A stretch of 64,000 nt of DNA from the NCBI RefSeq assembly GCF_029263155.1, contig NZ_JAJCYB010000027.1, positions 1 through 64,000 on the forward strand, written 5' to 3'. The translations under genes were made by a program, and so were the position numbers. The DNA is from Pseudonocardia sp. (GTDB lineage Bacteria; Actinomycetota; Actinomycetes; Mycobacteriales; Pseudonocardiaceae). The notes beneath the pieces are model-generated. The model worked only from the letters and a program-made list of their open reading frames with translations. It was not told the origin of the DNA and searched no databases. Every line of letters begins with the position of its first letter. Positions within the stretch are counted from its first letter, which is position 1. Below, piece after piece: positions 37,394 through 45,248 of this stretch.

Positions 37394-37427
37394 GGGCTCT
37401 CTACCTCCGGCAACCGGTGAGAGCGCG

Positions 37428-37464
37428 ACGCTAGTGACGCCTATCAACACATGTCAATAGATAG
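37428..37464 (-). promoter_or_regulatory. Promoter and possible operator of the nitrile/amide operon
   Basis: On the minus strand TTGACA (37452-37457) and TAGCGT (37428-37433) are separated by 18 bases, a near-ideal sigma-70 promoter. An inverted repeat CTATC...GATAG (37441-37445 and 37460-37464) brackets the -35 box, a plausible repressor site for the ArsR-type regulator encoded upstream. Confidence 0.6.
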
Positions 37465-37483
37465 TGGCGCGTCGGCCGTGGGC

Positions 37484-38923
37484 TTAACCGGACGGACTCA
37501 CGGCGAAACCGCCCGCCAGCGCCTCGGCGACGAACAGGTCCTGGCCGACGGTCTCCGAGCCCGTCACGGTGACCAGCCCGCGCGGGAACTGCGAGCGGCA
37601 CGACCGCAGCTCCCTGGCGATGGTCCGCGGCTCGTCCTCGCCGGCCCGCCGGGCCGCGTCCGCGTAGAGGTGCACCGCCTCGTAGGCCGACTCCGCGATG
37701 CTCGACACCGGCGGCGCGAACCGGCCGTAGAGGTCGCGGTAGCGGCGCAGGAACGAGGCGTTGGCGGTGCCGTCGAGCTGCTCGAAGTAGCCGGACACTC
37801 CCCACATCCCGGCCGACGCCGGGTCGCCGATCCGTTCGCGGGTGGGCTCGTCGAGGGCGAGGGCCAGGGTGCGGCAGCGCTCGCGCACCCCCATCGCGTG
37901 GCACTGGCGCTCGAACGCGACCAGGTCGGCCCCGACGAACGAGGACAGCACGACATCGGCGCCCGAGGCCCCGATCCGCTCGATCAGCGGGGTGAAGTCG
38001 CGGGTGCCCAGCGCGGCGAACCCCTCGCCCACGATCGACGCCCGGCGCTCGGCCAGCACGGGTCGCGCGATCGCGTGCACGACCTGCGGCCACACGTAGT
38101 CATTGCCGGCGAGGAACCAGCGGTGCCCGCCCGCCGCCCGCATCAGCGGCGTGACGGCGGCGCGCAGCTGGTCACCGGGCCGCTCCCCGAGCTGCACGCA
38201 CAGCTCGCCGCCCAGCCCGCCCTCGTTCATCAGGGTCTGCACCAGCAGGACCCCGGCGGTGCTCAGCTCGGCCGAGATGCGCGCGAACGTGGCCGAGGTG
38301 GTGGTGGCGAGGACCGTGCGGCAGCCGGCCCGCACCAGCCGCCACGCCTCGGTGGCGCCGGTCGCGGGGTCGGTGCCGTCGTCGCCGAAGACCAGGCGCA
38401 GCGGCCGCCCGCGAATGCCGCCGTCGGCGTTGACCTCGTCGACGGCCATCGTCATCAGGTTCTCGGTGGCTGCGGCGAACACGCTGCCCGACCCCGACTT
38501 GCTGGTGAGCAGCCCGACGAGGTGCTCGCCGGAGTGCGGGCGCTCGGGCACCGGGACGCCGCGGCGGCGCATCAGCCAGGTCAGCCCGGTGTCGTCGAGG
38601 TCGGCGACGACCCGGACGCGGGTGCCGGCGCCGTCGTCGTCGAACAGCACGCGCAACCGGCCCCGCCAGGGCTGGTCCAGCCGTATCTCGATCCGGCCCG
38701 GCCGGGACCGGCGCGGAGGGCGCACCGCGCTGATCCGGCCGAGCACCGCGACCTGCTCCCCGCCGAGCGGCGCCTGCATCGTGACGACGGCCCCGACCGC
38801 GACCCGGTCGCAGACCGCGTCGAACAGCCATCCCGCCCCGGTCTCCGAACCGAACAGGGCGAAGACCGCGCCGGGCGGTGCCTCGATGCTCGTCTGCGCG
38901 TGCAGGACGAGGCCGCCCATCAC
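37484..38923 (-). CDS. SRPBCC domain fused to NhlC/AmiC-like amide sensor
   Basis: 479-residue protein. Residues about 5-125 form an SRPBCC (CoxG/START-like) domain (HAQTSIEAPPGAVFALFGSETGAGWLFDAV). Residues about 130-479 are a type 1 periplasmic-binding fold of the AmiC/LivK kind (GLLTSKSGSGSVFAAATENLMTMAVDEVNADGGIRGRPLRLVFGDDGTDP). No signal peptide, so it is cytosolic, as AmiC and NhlC are: they sense amides and switch on amidase or nitrile hydratase genes. The N-terminal SRPBCC fusion is unusual. GTG 38923 or ATG 38920 starts it, overlapping nothing but lying 10 bases after the ArsR gene. Confidence 0.82.
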   Translation of the reverse strand: MMGGLVLHAQTSIEAPPGAVFALFGSETGAGWLFDAVCDRVAVGAVVTMQAPLGGEQVAVLGRISAVRPPRRSRPGRIEIRLDQPWRGRLRVLFDDDGAGTRVRVVADLDDTGLTWLMRRRGVPVPERPHSGEHLVGLLTSKSGSGSVFAAATENLMTMAVDEVNADGGIRGRPLRLVFGDDGTDPATGATEAWRLVRAGCRTVLATTTSATFARISAELSTAGVLLVQTLMNEGGLGGELCVQLGERPGDQLRAAVTPLMRAAGGHRWFLAGNDYVWPQVVHAIARPVLAERRASIVGEGFAALGTRDFTPLIERIGASGADVVLSSFVGADLVAFERQCHAMGVRERCRTLALALDEPTRERIGDPASAGMWGVSGYFEQLDGTANASFLRRYRDLYGRFAPPVSSIAESAYEAVHLYADAARRAGEDEPRTIARELRSCRSQFPRGLVTVTGSETVGQDLFVAEALAGGFAVSPSG

Positions 38924-38940
38924 ATGGCGCCCATCACATG
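38914..38940. repeat. Tandem duplication at the ArsR/NhlC-like gene junction
   Basis: The 13-base unit CGCCCATCACATG occurs twice, at 38914-38926 and 38928-38940, with period 14. It carries the ArsR stop (TGA) and duplicates potential start codons on the minus strand. It looks like a recent slip duplication that moved the downstream start away from the stop. Confidence 0.8.
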
Positions 38941-39266
38941 ACTCTGCGGTCCGTACCGGACGTGGCCTCCGCGGCGACCTTCGCCGCGTCGAGCGAGGAC
39001 TGGAACAGCCCCTGCAGCAGGCGGATGACCTCCTGCGCCGGGCCCGTGGGATCCACCGAGTACAGCCGGAACCGCCCCGACCGTCGCTCGGCGATCAGGC
39101 CCGCGGTGTGCAGCACGCGCAGGTGGCTCGACACCGCCGTGCGGCCCACGCGGGAGATCGCGGCCGAGAGCTCGCCCGCGCTGCACTCGTCGCGCGCGGC
39201 GAGGATCGCGAGGATCTCGCGCCGCACCGGATCGGCGAGCGCGTCGAACGCGAGATCAGGGGCCAC
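38934..39266 (-). CDS. ArsR-family transcriptional regulator (NhlD-like)
   Basis: 110-residue winged helix repressor: FDALADPVRREILAILAARDECSAGELSAAISRVGRTAVSSHLRVLHTAGLIAERRSGRFRLYSVDP. No CxC metal site is seen, so it probably does not sense metal directly. In Rhodococcus the low-molecular-mass nitrile hydratase is controlled by an ArsR-like NhlD together with the AmiC-like NhlC; the same pair precedes the operon here. GTG 39266 is the start. Confidence 0.88.
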   Translation of the reverse strand: MAPDLAFDALADPVRREILAILAARDECSAGELSAAISRVGRTAVSSHLRVLHTAGLIAERRSGRFRLYSVDPTGPAQEVIRLLQGLFQSSLDAAKVAAEATSGTDRRVM

Positions 39267-39388
39267 GCAGGCAGATTAACCCACGCTCCCGGCTGTGCAG
39301 CTCGCCGCAGCCGTCGCACACGCCCCGTGCTCGCGCAGATGCTGCACCGTGTGCGAGAGCGTGGACCGTGTGCGACAGCGGGGTTGCG

Positions 39389-40567
39389 TCAGCGTTCCAG
39401 GAGGAGGAAGGGGGTGCCCTGGTCGTCCGTGCAGCTCGCCATCCGGCCGAACCGGGCCGTCACCGGCTCGTCCGTCGTGCCGCCCGCCGCCCGCGCCGCC
39501 GTGGTCGCCGCCGCGAGGTCCGGCACCGCGAACGTCGGCACCACCGTGGGTACGGCGTGACCACCGTCCAGCCCGGTGCGGGGGCGGGTGCGCTCGCCGT
39601 CGACGGTGCCGTTCCAGAAGCCGGTGCGGAACTCGTTCGGCGCGAACCCCCAGCCGAGCACGGTGCCGTAGAAGGCGCGGGCGCGGGTGGCGTCGGGCAG
39701 CCGCAGCTCGGCGTACTCCGGCACGGTCACCGCCGGCCCCGGGCCCTGGAACACCGCGAACGCGAGGCCCTGGTCGTCGACGCAGTCGGCGACCCGCCCG
39801 CCGTGGTCGTCGACGGGCTCGGTCGCGGTACCGCCCGCGGCGCGCACGACCGTGACGGCGGCGTCGACGTCGGCGACGGCGTAGCCGCAGAACAGGCCGC
39901 TGCGCTGCGGGTCGGCCGCGATGCCGAGCCGGCCCAGGTCACCGAGCACGGCGCCGTAGAACGCGCGGGCCCGGTCGGCGTCCGGGGTCCACAGCGAGGC
40001 GTAGACGACGTCGCCCGGCCGCGCCGCCGCCGTGTCGCGGGAGACCATCCAGCGGTGCCCGGACGGGTCGAGCACGACGCCGCCCCGGCCGTGGGGCGAG
40101 TCGGTGACGGGCCGCTCCAGGGTGGCGCCCGCGGCGACCGCCCGGGCGACGACGGCGTCCGGGTCGGCCACCTCCAGCCGCAGTGACTGGCTCACCCCGC
40201 CGCGGGTGGCCGGCGCGGCCAGCCCCATCTCGGGGAACTCGTCGGCCAGCATGAGGACGCTGTCGCCGAGCGCCACCTCGACGTGCCCGGTGCGCCCGTC
40301 GGGCATGACGATCGGCTCGCCGCGCCGGGTGGCGCCGAACGCGGTGACGTAGAAGTCGACGGCGGCGACGGCGTCGGTCACCGCGAGGTAGGGGGTCAGC
40401 GCGCGGATGCGCGCGGTCGTGCGAGGTGGTGCGAGCGTGGTGGTCACGGTGTTCTCCCTCGGGTCGAGCAGGGCGCGCTCCAGGCGGGCGCGCAGGGCGG
40501 CGGCGAAGCCCGGGTCGGGATCGACGGGCGTGCTCGGGGCGCTCAGGGCGTCGAGGGGGTCGGTCAT
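39389..40567 (-). CDS. VOC-family protein with multiple glyoxalase/bleomycin-resistance domains
   Basis: 392-residue protein. After a short N-terminal helix (residues 1-40) come three VOC modules: about 55-175 (TPYLAVTDAVAAVDFYVTAFGA), about 185-275 (VYASLWTPDADRARAFYGAVLGDLG) and about 285-392 (YAELRLPDATRARAFYGTVLGWGF). The last two end with GGTxxEP...GRxAxCxDDQGxxFxxxx repeats. It overlaps the ECF sigma gene stop by ATGA, so it is translated with it. Function unknown; may bind a small ligand or metal. Confidence 0.85.
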   Translation of the reverse strand: MTDPLDALSAPSTPVDPDPGFAAALRARLERALLDPRENTVTTTLAPPRTTARIRALTPYLAVTDAVAAVDFYVTAFGATRRGEPIVMPDGRTGHVEVALGDSVLMLADEFPEMGLAAPATRGGVSQSLRLEVADPDAVVARAVAAGATLERPVTDSPHGRGGVVLDPSGHRWMVSRDTAAARPGDVVYASLWTPDADRARAFYGAVLGDLGRLGIAADPQRSGLFCGYAVADVDAAVTVVRAAGGTATEPVDDHGGRVADCVDDQGLAFAVFQGPGPAVTVPEYAELRLPDATRARAFYGTVLGWGFAPNEFRTGFWNGTVDGERTRPRTGLDGGHAVPTVVPTFAVPDLAAATTAARAAGGTTDEPVTARFGRMASCTDDQGTPFLLLER

Positions 40568-41091
40568 CGTCGGCCTCCCTCCGTCGAGCGGGCGGTGTAG
40601 GTGCGGCGGAACGCGGATCGGGCTCGGGTGAGCAGGGCCTCGGTCGCGTGGACGGTGCGGCCCATGCAGCGGGCGACCTCGGGCACCGGGAGCCCGTCGA
40701 GGTAGCGCAGGGTGAGGACGGCACGGTGGGTGCCGGTCTGGGCGTCGAGGACGTCGCGCGCGAGCAGGGCGTCGAGGTGGGCGTCCCACGGGTCGTCGGC
40801 CGGGTCGGGCTCGCCGACCGACCGCAGCCCCCGCTCCTCGCGCTCGGCCGCGCGCCAGTGGTCGACGAGCTTGTGCCGCGCGATCCCGATCAGCCAGCCG
40901 GTGCTCATCGCGGGCGGCGGATGTCGACGGCACGCGGCCGCCGCGGCCAGGAACGTCTCCGACGTCAGGTCCTCGGCGAGCACCCGGCGCCCGCAGCGGG
41001 CGAGCAGGTAGCCGTACACCTGCGGCAGCGCGGCGTCGTAGAGATCGAGCAGCGCGGGACCCGGCTCGGGCCGGATGTGCTCGCTGTTCAC
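40564..41091 (-). CDS. ECF-type RNA polymerase sigma factor
   Basis: 175-residue group 4 sigma factor. Region 2: LYDAALPQVYGYLLARCGRRVLAEDLTSETFLAAAAA, with GWLIGIARHKLVDHWR for -10 recognition; region 4: RAVLTLRYLDGLPVPEVARCMGRTVHATEALLTRARSAFR. No anti-sigma factor gene is adjacent; the coupled VOC protein may be its regulator or its target. Start ATG 41091. Confidence 0.9.
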   Translation of the reverse strand: MNSEHIRPEPGPALLDLYDAALPQVYGYLLARCGRRVLAEDLTSETFLAAAAACRRHPPPAMSTGWLIGIARHKLVDHWRAAEREERGLRSVGEPDPADDPWDAHLDALLARDVLDAQTGTHRAVLTLRYLDGLPVPEVARCMGRTVHATEALLTRARSAFRRTYTARSTEGGRR

Positions 41092-41230
41092 GTCCCTCCG
41101 TCGCGTGGTGGACCCGCGTTCCGTCGCCGGTTCACCCGGATGGCCGCAGGTTCACCGCCCGCGGTGCGAGCACGACACCAGGTGTGGGCGCCGAACCGTG
41201 GAACGGACCCGGGCGGCCGGGCGCGCGTAG

Positions 41231-41334
41231 TGATCGGCGTTTCGGAACGGGCAGCGGTGCGTGGCCCGCCTTGATCGGCACTTCGGAACCAGGAGGCGCG
41301 AACATCGCGCCTCGCGGTTCCCAAAAGATGATCA
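41231..41334. repeat. REP-like element: direct repeats plus 63-base palindrome
   Basis: Two 18-base near-identical repeats (TGATCGGCGTTTCGGAAC at 41231-41248; TGATCGGCACTTCGGAAC at 41272-41289). The second opens an interrupted palindrome, 41272-41334, centred on 41303: TGATC/GATCA ends, GGAACC/GGTTCC, and an 8-bp AGGCGCGA/TCGCGCCT stem with a 3-base loop. The rest of the gene-free stretch 41092-41417 shows nothing recognisable. Probably an interspersed palindromic repeat. Confidence 0.75.
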
Positions 41335-41417
41335 TGGTCGGCTCGAATCCCGCGGGACCAGCCGGTGCGCGCGAGCGGTACCCGGCACACACGCACCCGG
41401 TGTGGCCCCGACGCCGA

Positions 41418-42464
41418 TCATGAGCTCGCGAGGAAGCCGGTGAACTCGGCCAGCCACCGCTCGCGGGCGTCGAAGTGGGGGCCGTGCCCGGACCCTTCGA
41501 AGATCGACGTGCGGACGCGCCCGCCGGCCTGCTCGTAGCGCTCGAGCAGCGCGGCGATCTGGCCGACCATCGGCTGGGGCGGGTAGACCTCGGCTCCCGG
41601 CCAGCCCGGGATCGCGCCCGCCGCGCCGAGGGTACCCATCTCCAGCGCGGAGCCGTCGGCGACGACGAGGTCGCCCGCGCCGTGCGTCCACAGCACCGGG
41701 GGCTTGGGGTCGACGTCGACCAGCCCGGTCCAGTCGCAGTACTTCGGCGACAGGGCGTTGAGGATCCCGGTGACGCCCGGGGCCGTCCCCGGCCAGTTGT
41801 CCGACGGGGTGGAGTCGCCGGGGTAGTTGGCGTCACCGGTGACGGTCTTGAGGATCTCCGCGACCAGCATGTCCTCGCGCTCGGGCGGCTCGCGGTGGCT
41901 CGGGGCGAAGTAGAACGCGTTCATCACGTTGCGGATGGAGAACGGGCTCTCGTCGCTCGCGTCGCCCGCGGCCAGGCGCCGCACGAGTTCGGGGTTCGCG
42001 CCGCCGCCCCCGGAACCGGCGAAGTCCGGGTAGCAGGGCGTGCCGTCGGCGTGGGTGCCGCCGTAGCCGTGCGGGGAGACCGGGTCGACGAACGTCAGCG
42101 ACGCCACGGGCCGGGCCATCGCGTAGCGCGCGATCGCCGCGCCCGCCGTCGACCATCCGACGAGGTGCACCGGGTCGGTGATCCCCAGGGCCCGCACCAG
42201 CGCGTGCAGGTCGTCGGCCCAGTCGTCGAGGCCGCGGGTGGCGTCGAGCGGAGCGTTCTCGGAGTCCCCGAAACCGCGCATGTCGGGGGCGATCACCCGG
42301 TAGGCGGGCAGCTCCGGCATCAGGTGCTCGTAGAAGCGGCCGGTCGACAGGTTCCCGTGCACCATGACGATCACCGGTGCCCCGGACGGCCCGGACTCCA
42401 GGTAGTGCATCCGGATCCGGTCGGTGTCGACGTCGCGCGAGTGGACGCCGGGCAGGAGTTCCAT
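41418..42464 (-). CDS. Alpha/beta hydrolase
   Basis: 348-residue hydrolase. Oxyanion motif MVHGNLSTGRFY, nucleophile in LVGWSTAGAAIARYAM (GWSTAG), acid region VLWTHGAGDLVVADG, catalytic histidine in FEGSGHGPHFDARERW. A large cap region lies between (ANPELVRRLAAGDASDESPFSIRNVMNAFYF). Start ATG 42464. Substrate unknown; divergent from an F420-type oxidoreductase with 100 bases between. Confidence 0.85.
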   Translation of the reverse strand: MELLPGVHSRDVDTDRIRMHYLESGPSGAPVIVMVHGNLSTGRFYEHLMPELPAYRVIAPDMRGFGDSENAPLDATRGLDDWADDLHALVRALGITDPVHLVGWSTAGAAIARYAMARPVASLTFVDPVSPHGYGGTHADGTPCYPDFAGSGGGGANPELVRRLAAGDASDESPFSIRNVMNAFYFAPSHREPPEREDMLVAEILKTVTGDANYPGDSTPSDNWPGTAPGVTGILNALSPKYCDWTGLVDVDPKPPVLWTHGAGDLVVADGSALEMGTLGAAGAIPGWPGAEVYPPQPMVGQIAALLERYEQAGGRVRTSIFEGSGHGPHFDARERWLAEFTGFLASS

Positions 42465-42564
42465 GCCGCGGATGCTGTCGAGGCGGCGAGCCGGGGTCAA
42501 GGCCCACGGGCGTCGCGACCGGATGCGACACCGCGGTGACGGGTGTCGTCGCTAGTGTGGAGCG

Positions 42565-43569
42565 ATGACGGAGCGGATGGGTGTGGCGGTGCACGGCGGC
42601 ACGCTGGCCACGGCGGTGCGGGCGGCGCAGCGGGCGCAGGAACGGGGATTCGAGTCGGTCTGGACCACCGAGTTCTACGACCGCTCCGCCACCGTGTCGC
42701 TGGCGGCGATGGCGGTGGCCACCTCGACGATCACGCTGGGCAGCGGCATCGCCTACGCCGTGGGCCGCAGCCCGCTGGTGCTCGCGGCCGAGGCCCGCGA
42801 CCTCGCCGAGCTCTCCGGCGACCGCCTGATCCTGGGGCTGGGCACCGGCACCCGCACCATGCAGCGCGACTGGCACGGCATCGACGGTGCCTCGCCCGCC
42901 CCGCGGATGGAGGAGACGGTGCCGTTGCTGCGCCGGATCTGGGGGATGGACGCCGCCGGCGTGCAGCACGAGGGCCGCTTCCACCGCATGGCGCTGCAGC
43001 CCACCGCCGAGGTGGCCCCGCGCGCGCCGATCCCGGTCTACCTGGCCGGGTTCAACGCGCGGATGGTGCAGGCGGCGGGAGCCGTCGCGGACGGGCTCGT
43101 CGGGCACCCGATCTTCACCCGCCGCTACGTCACCGAGGTCGTGCGGCCCGCGCTGGCGGCAGGCGCCGCCCGCACCGGTCGTGACCCGCAGGTCCCGATC
43201 GCCGGGTACGTGATCACCAGCGTGGCGCAGGACGGCGAGCGGGCCCGGCGCGACGCCGCCGCGCAGATCGCGTTCTACACCGTCGTCCGGACCTACTCGC
43301 CGCTGGTGGAGCTGGAGGGCTTCGCCGCCGAGGTCGCCCGGATCCGCGACGCGTGGAAGGCCCGCGACCACGCCGGGATGATCGACGCGGTGAGCCCGGC
43401 GATGCTGGAGCGGATGGCCGTGGCGGGCACCCCGGACGAGGCCCGCGACCAGCTCCCGGCCTTCCACGGCCTCTACGATCGCCTGCTCTGCTACATCCCC
43501 AGCTACGGGCTGGCGGCCGGGGAGATCGCCGACCGGGTGGACGCCGCGCTCGACACGTTCGGGGCCTGA
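42565..43569 (+). CDS. LLM-class F420-dependent oxidoreductase
   Basis: 334-residue luciferase-like TIM-barrel protein. Landmarks: AQRAQERGFESVWTTEFYDRSATVSLAAMAVATSTITLGSGI, then ELSGDRLILGLGTGTRTMQRDWHG and PIPVYLAGFNARMVQAAGAVADGLVGHP. Actinobacterial members mostly use cofactor F420. The substrate is unknown. Start ATG 42565 has GTGTGGAGCG in front. Confidence 0.88.
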   Translation: MTERMGVAVHGGTLATAVRAAQRAQERGFESVWTTEFYDRSATVSLAAMAVATSTITLGSGIAYAVGRSPLVLAAEARDLAELSGDRLILGLGTGTRTMQRDWHGIDGASPAPRMEETVPLLRRIWGMDAAGVQHEGRFHRMALQPTAEVAPRAPIPVYLAGFNARMVQAAGAVADGLVGHPIFTRRYVTEVVRPALAAGAARTGRDPQVPIAGYVITSVAQDGERARRDAAAQIAFYTVVRTYSPLVELEGFAAEVARIRDAWKARDHAGMIDAVSPAMLERMAVAGTPDEARDQLPAFHGLYDRLLCYIPSYGLAAGEIADRVDAALDTFGA

Positions 43570-43712
43570 CCGGGACGAACCGGTGACTTTCCGGCAACGG
43601 CCGAGTTGGGGTTGGCTCTGATCGCCCGCCGGTGGCAGGCTCCGACTCGATCGGGGGGACGTGGTCGACGGGGGTGATCCCGTGGCGTGCCCGCGCGGGA
43701 TCGGGGGACGCA

Positions 43713-45236
43713 GTGCGGAGATTCGCCACGGCCGCGGCGGCGGTCGGGATGGTGGCGGCGGGGGTACTCGCCGCGCCCGTCGCGCAGGCCTCCCCGGCGC
43801 CGGAGTTCACGCCCGCGCCGGTGCAGTGGGGCCCGTGCGCGGCCGAGCGGCTCGCCACGGCCGGTGCGGAGTGCGGGTTCGTCGAGGTCCCGCTCGACTA
43901 CGACGACCCGGCCGGTGCCACGATCCGGGTGGCCGTGTCGCGGGTGCGGCACACGGTGCCCGACGCCGAGTACCAGGGCGTCATGCTCGTCAACCCGGGC
44001 GGTCCCGGCGGATCGGGCCTGGGCCTGTCGCTGCTCGGCGGGGCGATCCCGAACGGCGTCGGCGCGTCCTACGACTGGATCGGCTTCGATCCCCGCGGTG
44101 TCGGCGCGAGCGAGCCCGCCCTGAGCTGCATCCCCGACTACGCCGGCTACAACCGACCGGACTTCCAACCCGAGGCCGGCACCGAGCAGGCCTGGCTGGA
44201 CCGCTCCGAGGCCTACGCGAACGCCTGCGCCGAGAACGGCGGCCCGCTGCTGGACAACCTCACGAGCATCGACAACGTCCGAGACATGGACACCATCCGC
44301 AGGGCACTGGGCCAGGAGCAGATCAACTACTACGGCTTCTCCTACGGCACCTACCTCGGGCAGGTCTACAGCACCCTGTTCCCGGACCGGGTGCGCCGGA
44401 TCGTGCTCGACGGCGTCGTGAACAGCCGCGACATCTGGTACGAGTCCAACCTCGGTCAGGACGTCGCGTTCCAGACCAACATCGAGGTCTTCTTCGACTG
44501 GATCGCGAAGTACGACGACGTCTACGGCCTGGGCACCTCCGGCGAGGACGTCGAGGCGCTCTACTACGCCACGCAGGACGAGCTGCGCGAGGCCCCGGCG
44601 GGCGGGCTGATCGGTCCGGCCGAGTGGAACGAGCTGTTCCTCGGGGCCGGCTACAACGTCGGCCTGTACACCGGCATCGCGGAGGCGTTCTCGGCGTGGG
44701 TGAACCAGGGCGACCCGGCCGGGCTGATCGACGTCTACGGGTTCGACCCCGAGGCCCCCGACGACAACGGCTACGCGATCTACCTGGCCACCATCTGCAC
44801 CGATCTGCAGTGGCCGCAGGACTACGACACGGTCCGCAGCGACAACACCCGCGTCGACGCGATCGCACCGTTCGAGACCTGGGCCAACGCCTGGTTCAAC
44901 GGCCCCTGCTCGTTCTGGCAGGGCGAGGTGGGCACGCCGGTCGAGGTCGACGGCTCCGGGGTCGAGAGCGCGCTGCTGCTGAGCGAGACCTTCGACGGTG
45001 CCACGCCCTTCGCGGGCGCGCTGCAGGCCCGCCGCGACTTCCCGACCGCGGTGCTGGTCGAGGGTGTCGGCGGGTACACGCACTCGGCGTCGCTGTCGGG
45101 GATCGCGTGCACCGACGACCTGATCGCCGACTACCTCGCCACCGGCGCCCTGCCGGAGCGGGTGCCGGGGGACGGGTCCGACGTGCAGTGCGAGCCGGTG
45201 CCGCAGCCGGTCCCGGTGGCCCCGGACGGCGCGTAG
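43713..45236 (+). CDS. Secreted alpha/beta-hydrolase, tripeptidyl aminopeptidase (SlpD/TAP) type
   Basis: 507-residue exported peptidase. Signal peptide RRFATAAAAVGMVAAGVLAAPVAQA with cleavage after AQA. Oxyanion strand GVMLVNPGGPGGSGLG, serine nucleophile in YYGFSYGTYLGQVYSTLFPDRV, acid in LLLSETFDGATPFAGA and histidine near GVGGYTHSASLSGIAC; the C-terminal TAP-like domain is complete. GTG 43713 places the signal at the N-terminus behind TCGGGGGA; the longer frame to 43632 is possible. Converges with ppdK. Confidence 0.88.
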   Translation: MRRFATAAAAVGMVAAGVLAAPVAQASPAPEFTPAPVQWGPCAAERLATAGAECGFVEVPLDYDDPAGATIRVAVSRVRHTVPDAEYQGVMLVNPGGPGGSGLGLSLLGGAIPNGVGASYDWIGFDPRGVGASEPALSCIPDYAGYNRPDFQPEAGTEQAWLDRSEAYANACAENGGPLLDNLTSIDNVRDMDTIRRALGQEQINYYGFSYGTYLGQVYSTLFPDRVRRIVLDGVVNSRDIWYESNLGQDVAFQTNIEVFFDWIAKYDDVYGLGTSGEDVEALYYATQDELREAPAGGLIGPAEWNELFLGAGYNVGLYTGIAEAFSAWVNQGDPAGLIDVYGFDPEAPDDNGYAIYLATICTDLQWPQDYDTVRSDNTRVDAIAPFETWANAWFNGPCSFWQGEVGTPVEVDGSGVESALLLSETFDGATPFAGALQARRDFPTAVLVEGVGGYTHSASLSGIACTDDLIADYLATGALPERVPGDGSDVQCEPVPQPVPVAPDGA

Positions 45237-45248
45237 CCCTCCGGATCG

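Noticed and set aside
41336..41370. T-arm-like sequence GGCTCGAATCCCGC suggesting a tRNA remnant
   Set aside because: No acceptor, D-arm or anticodon arm can be built around it, and the T-loop is atypical.
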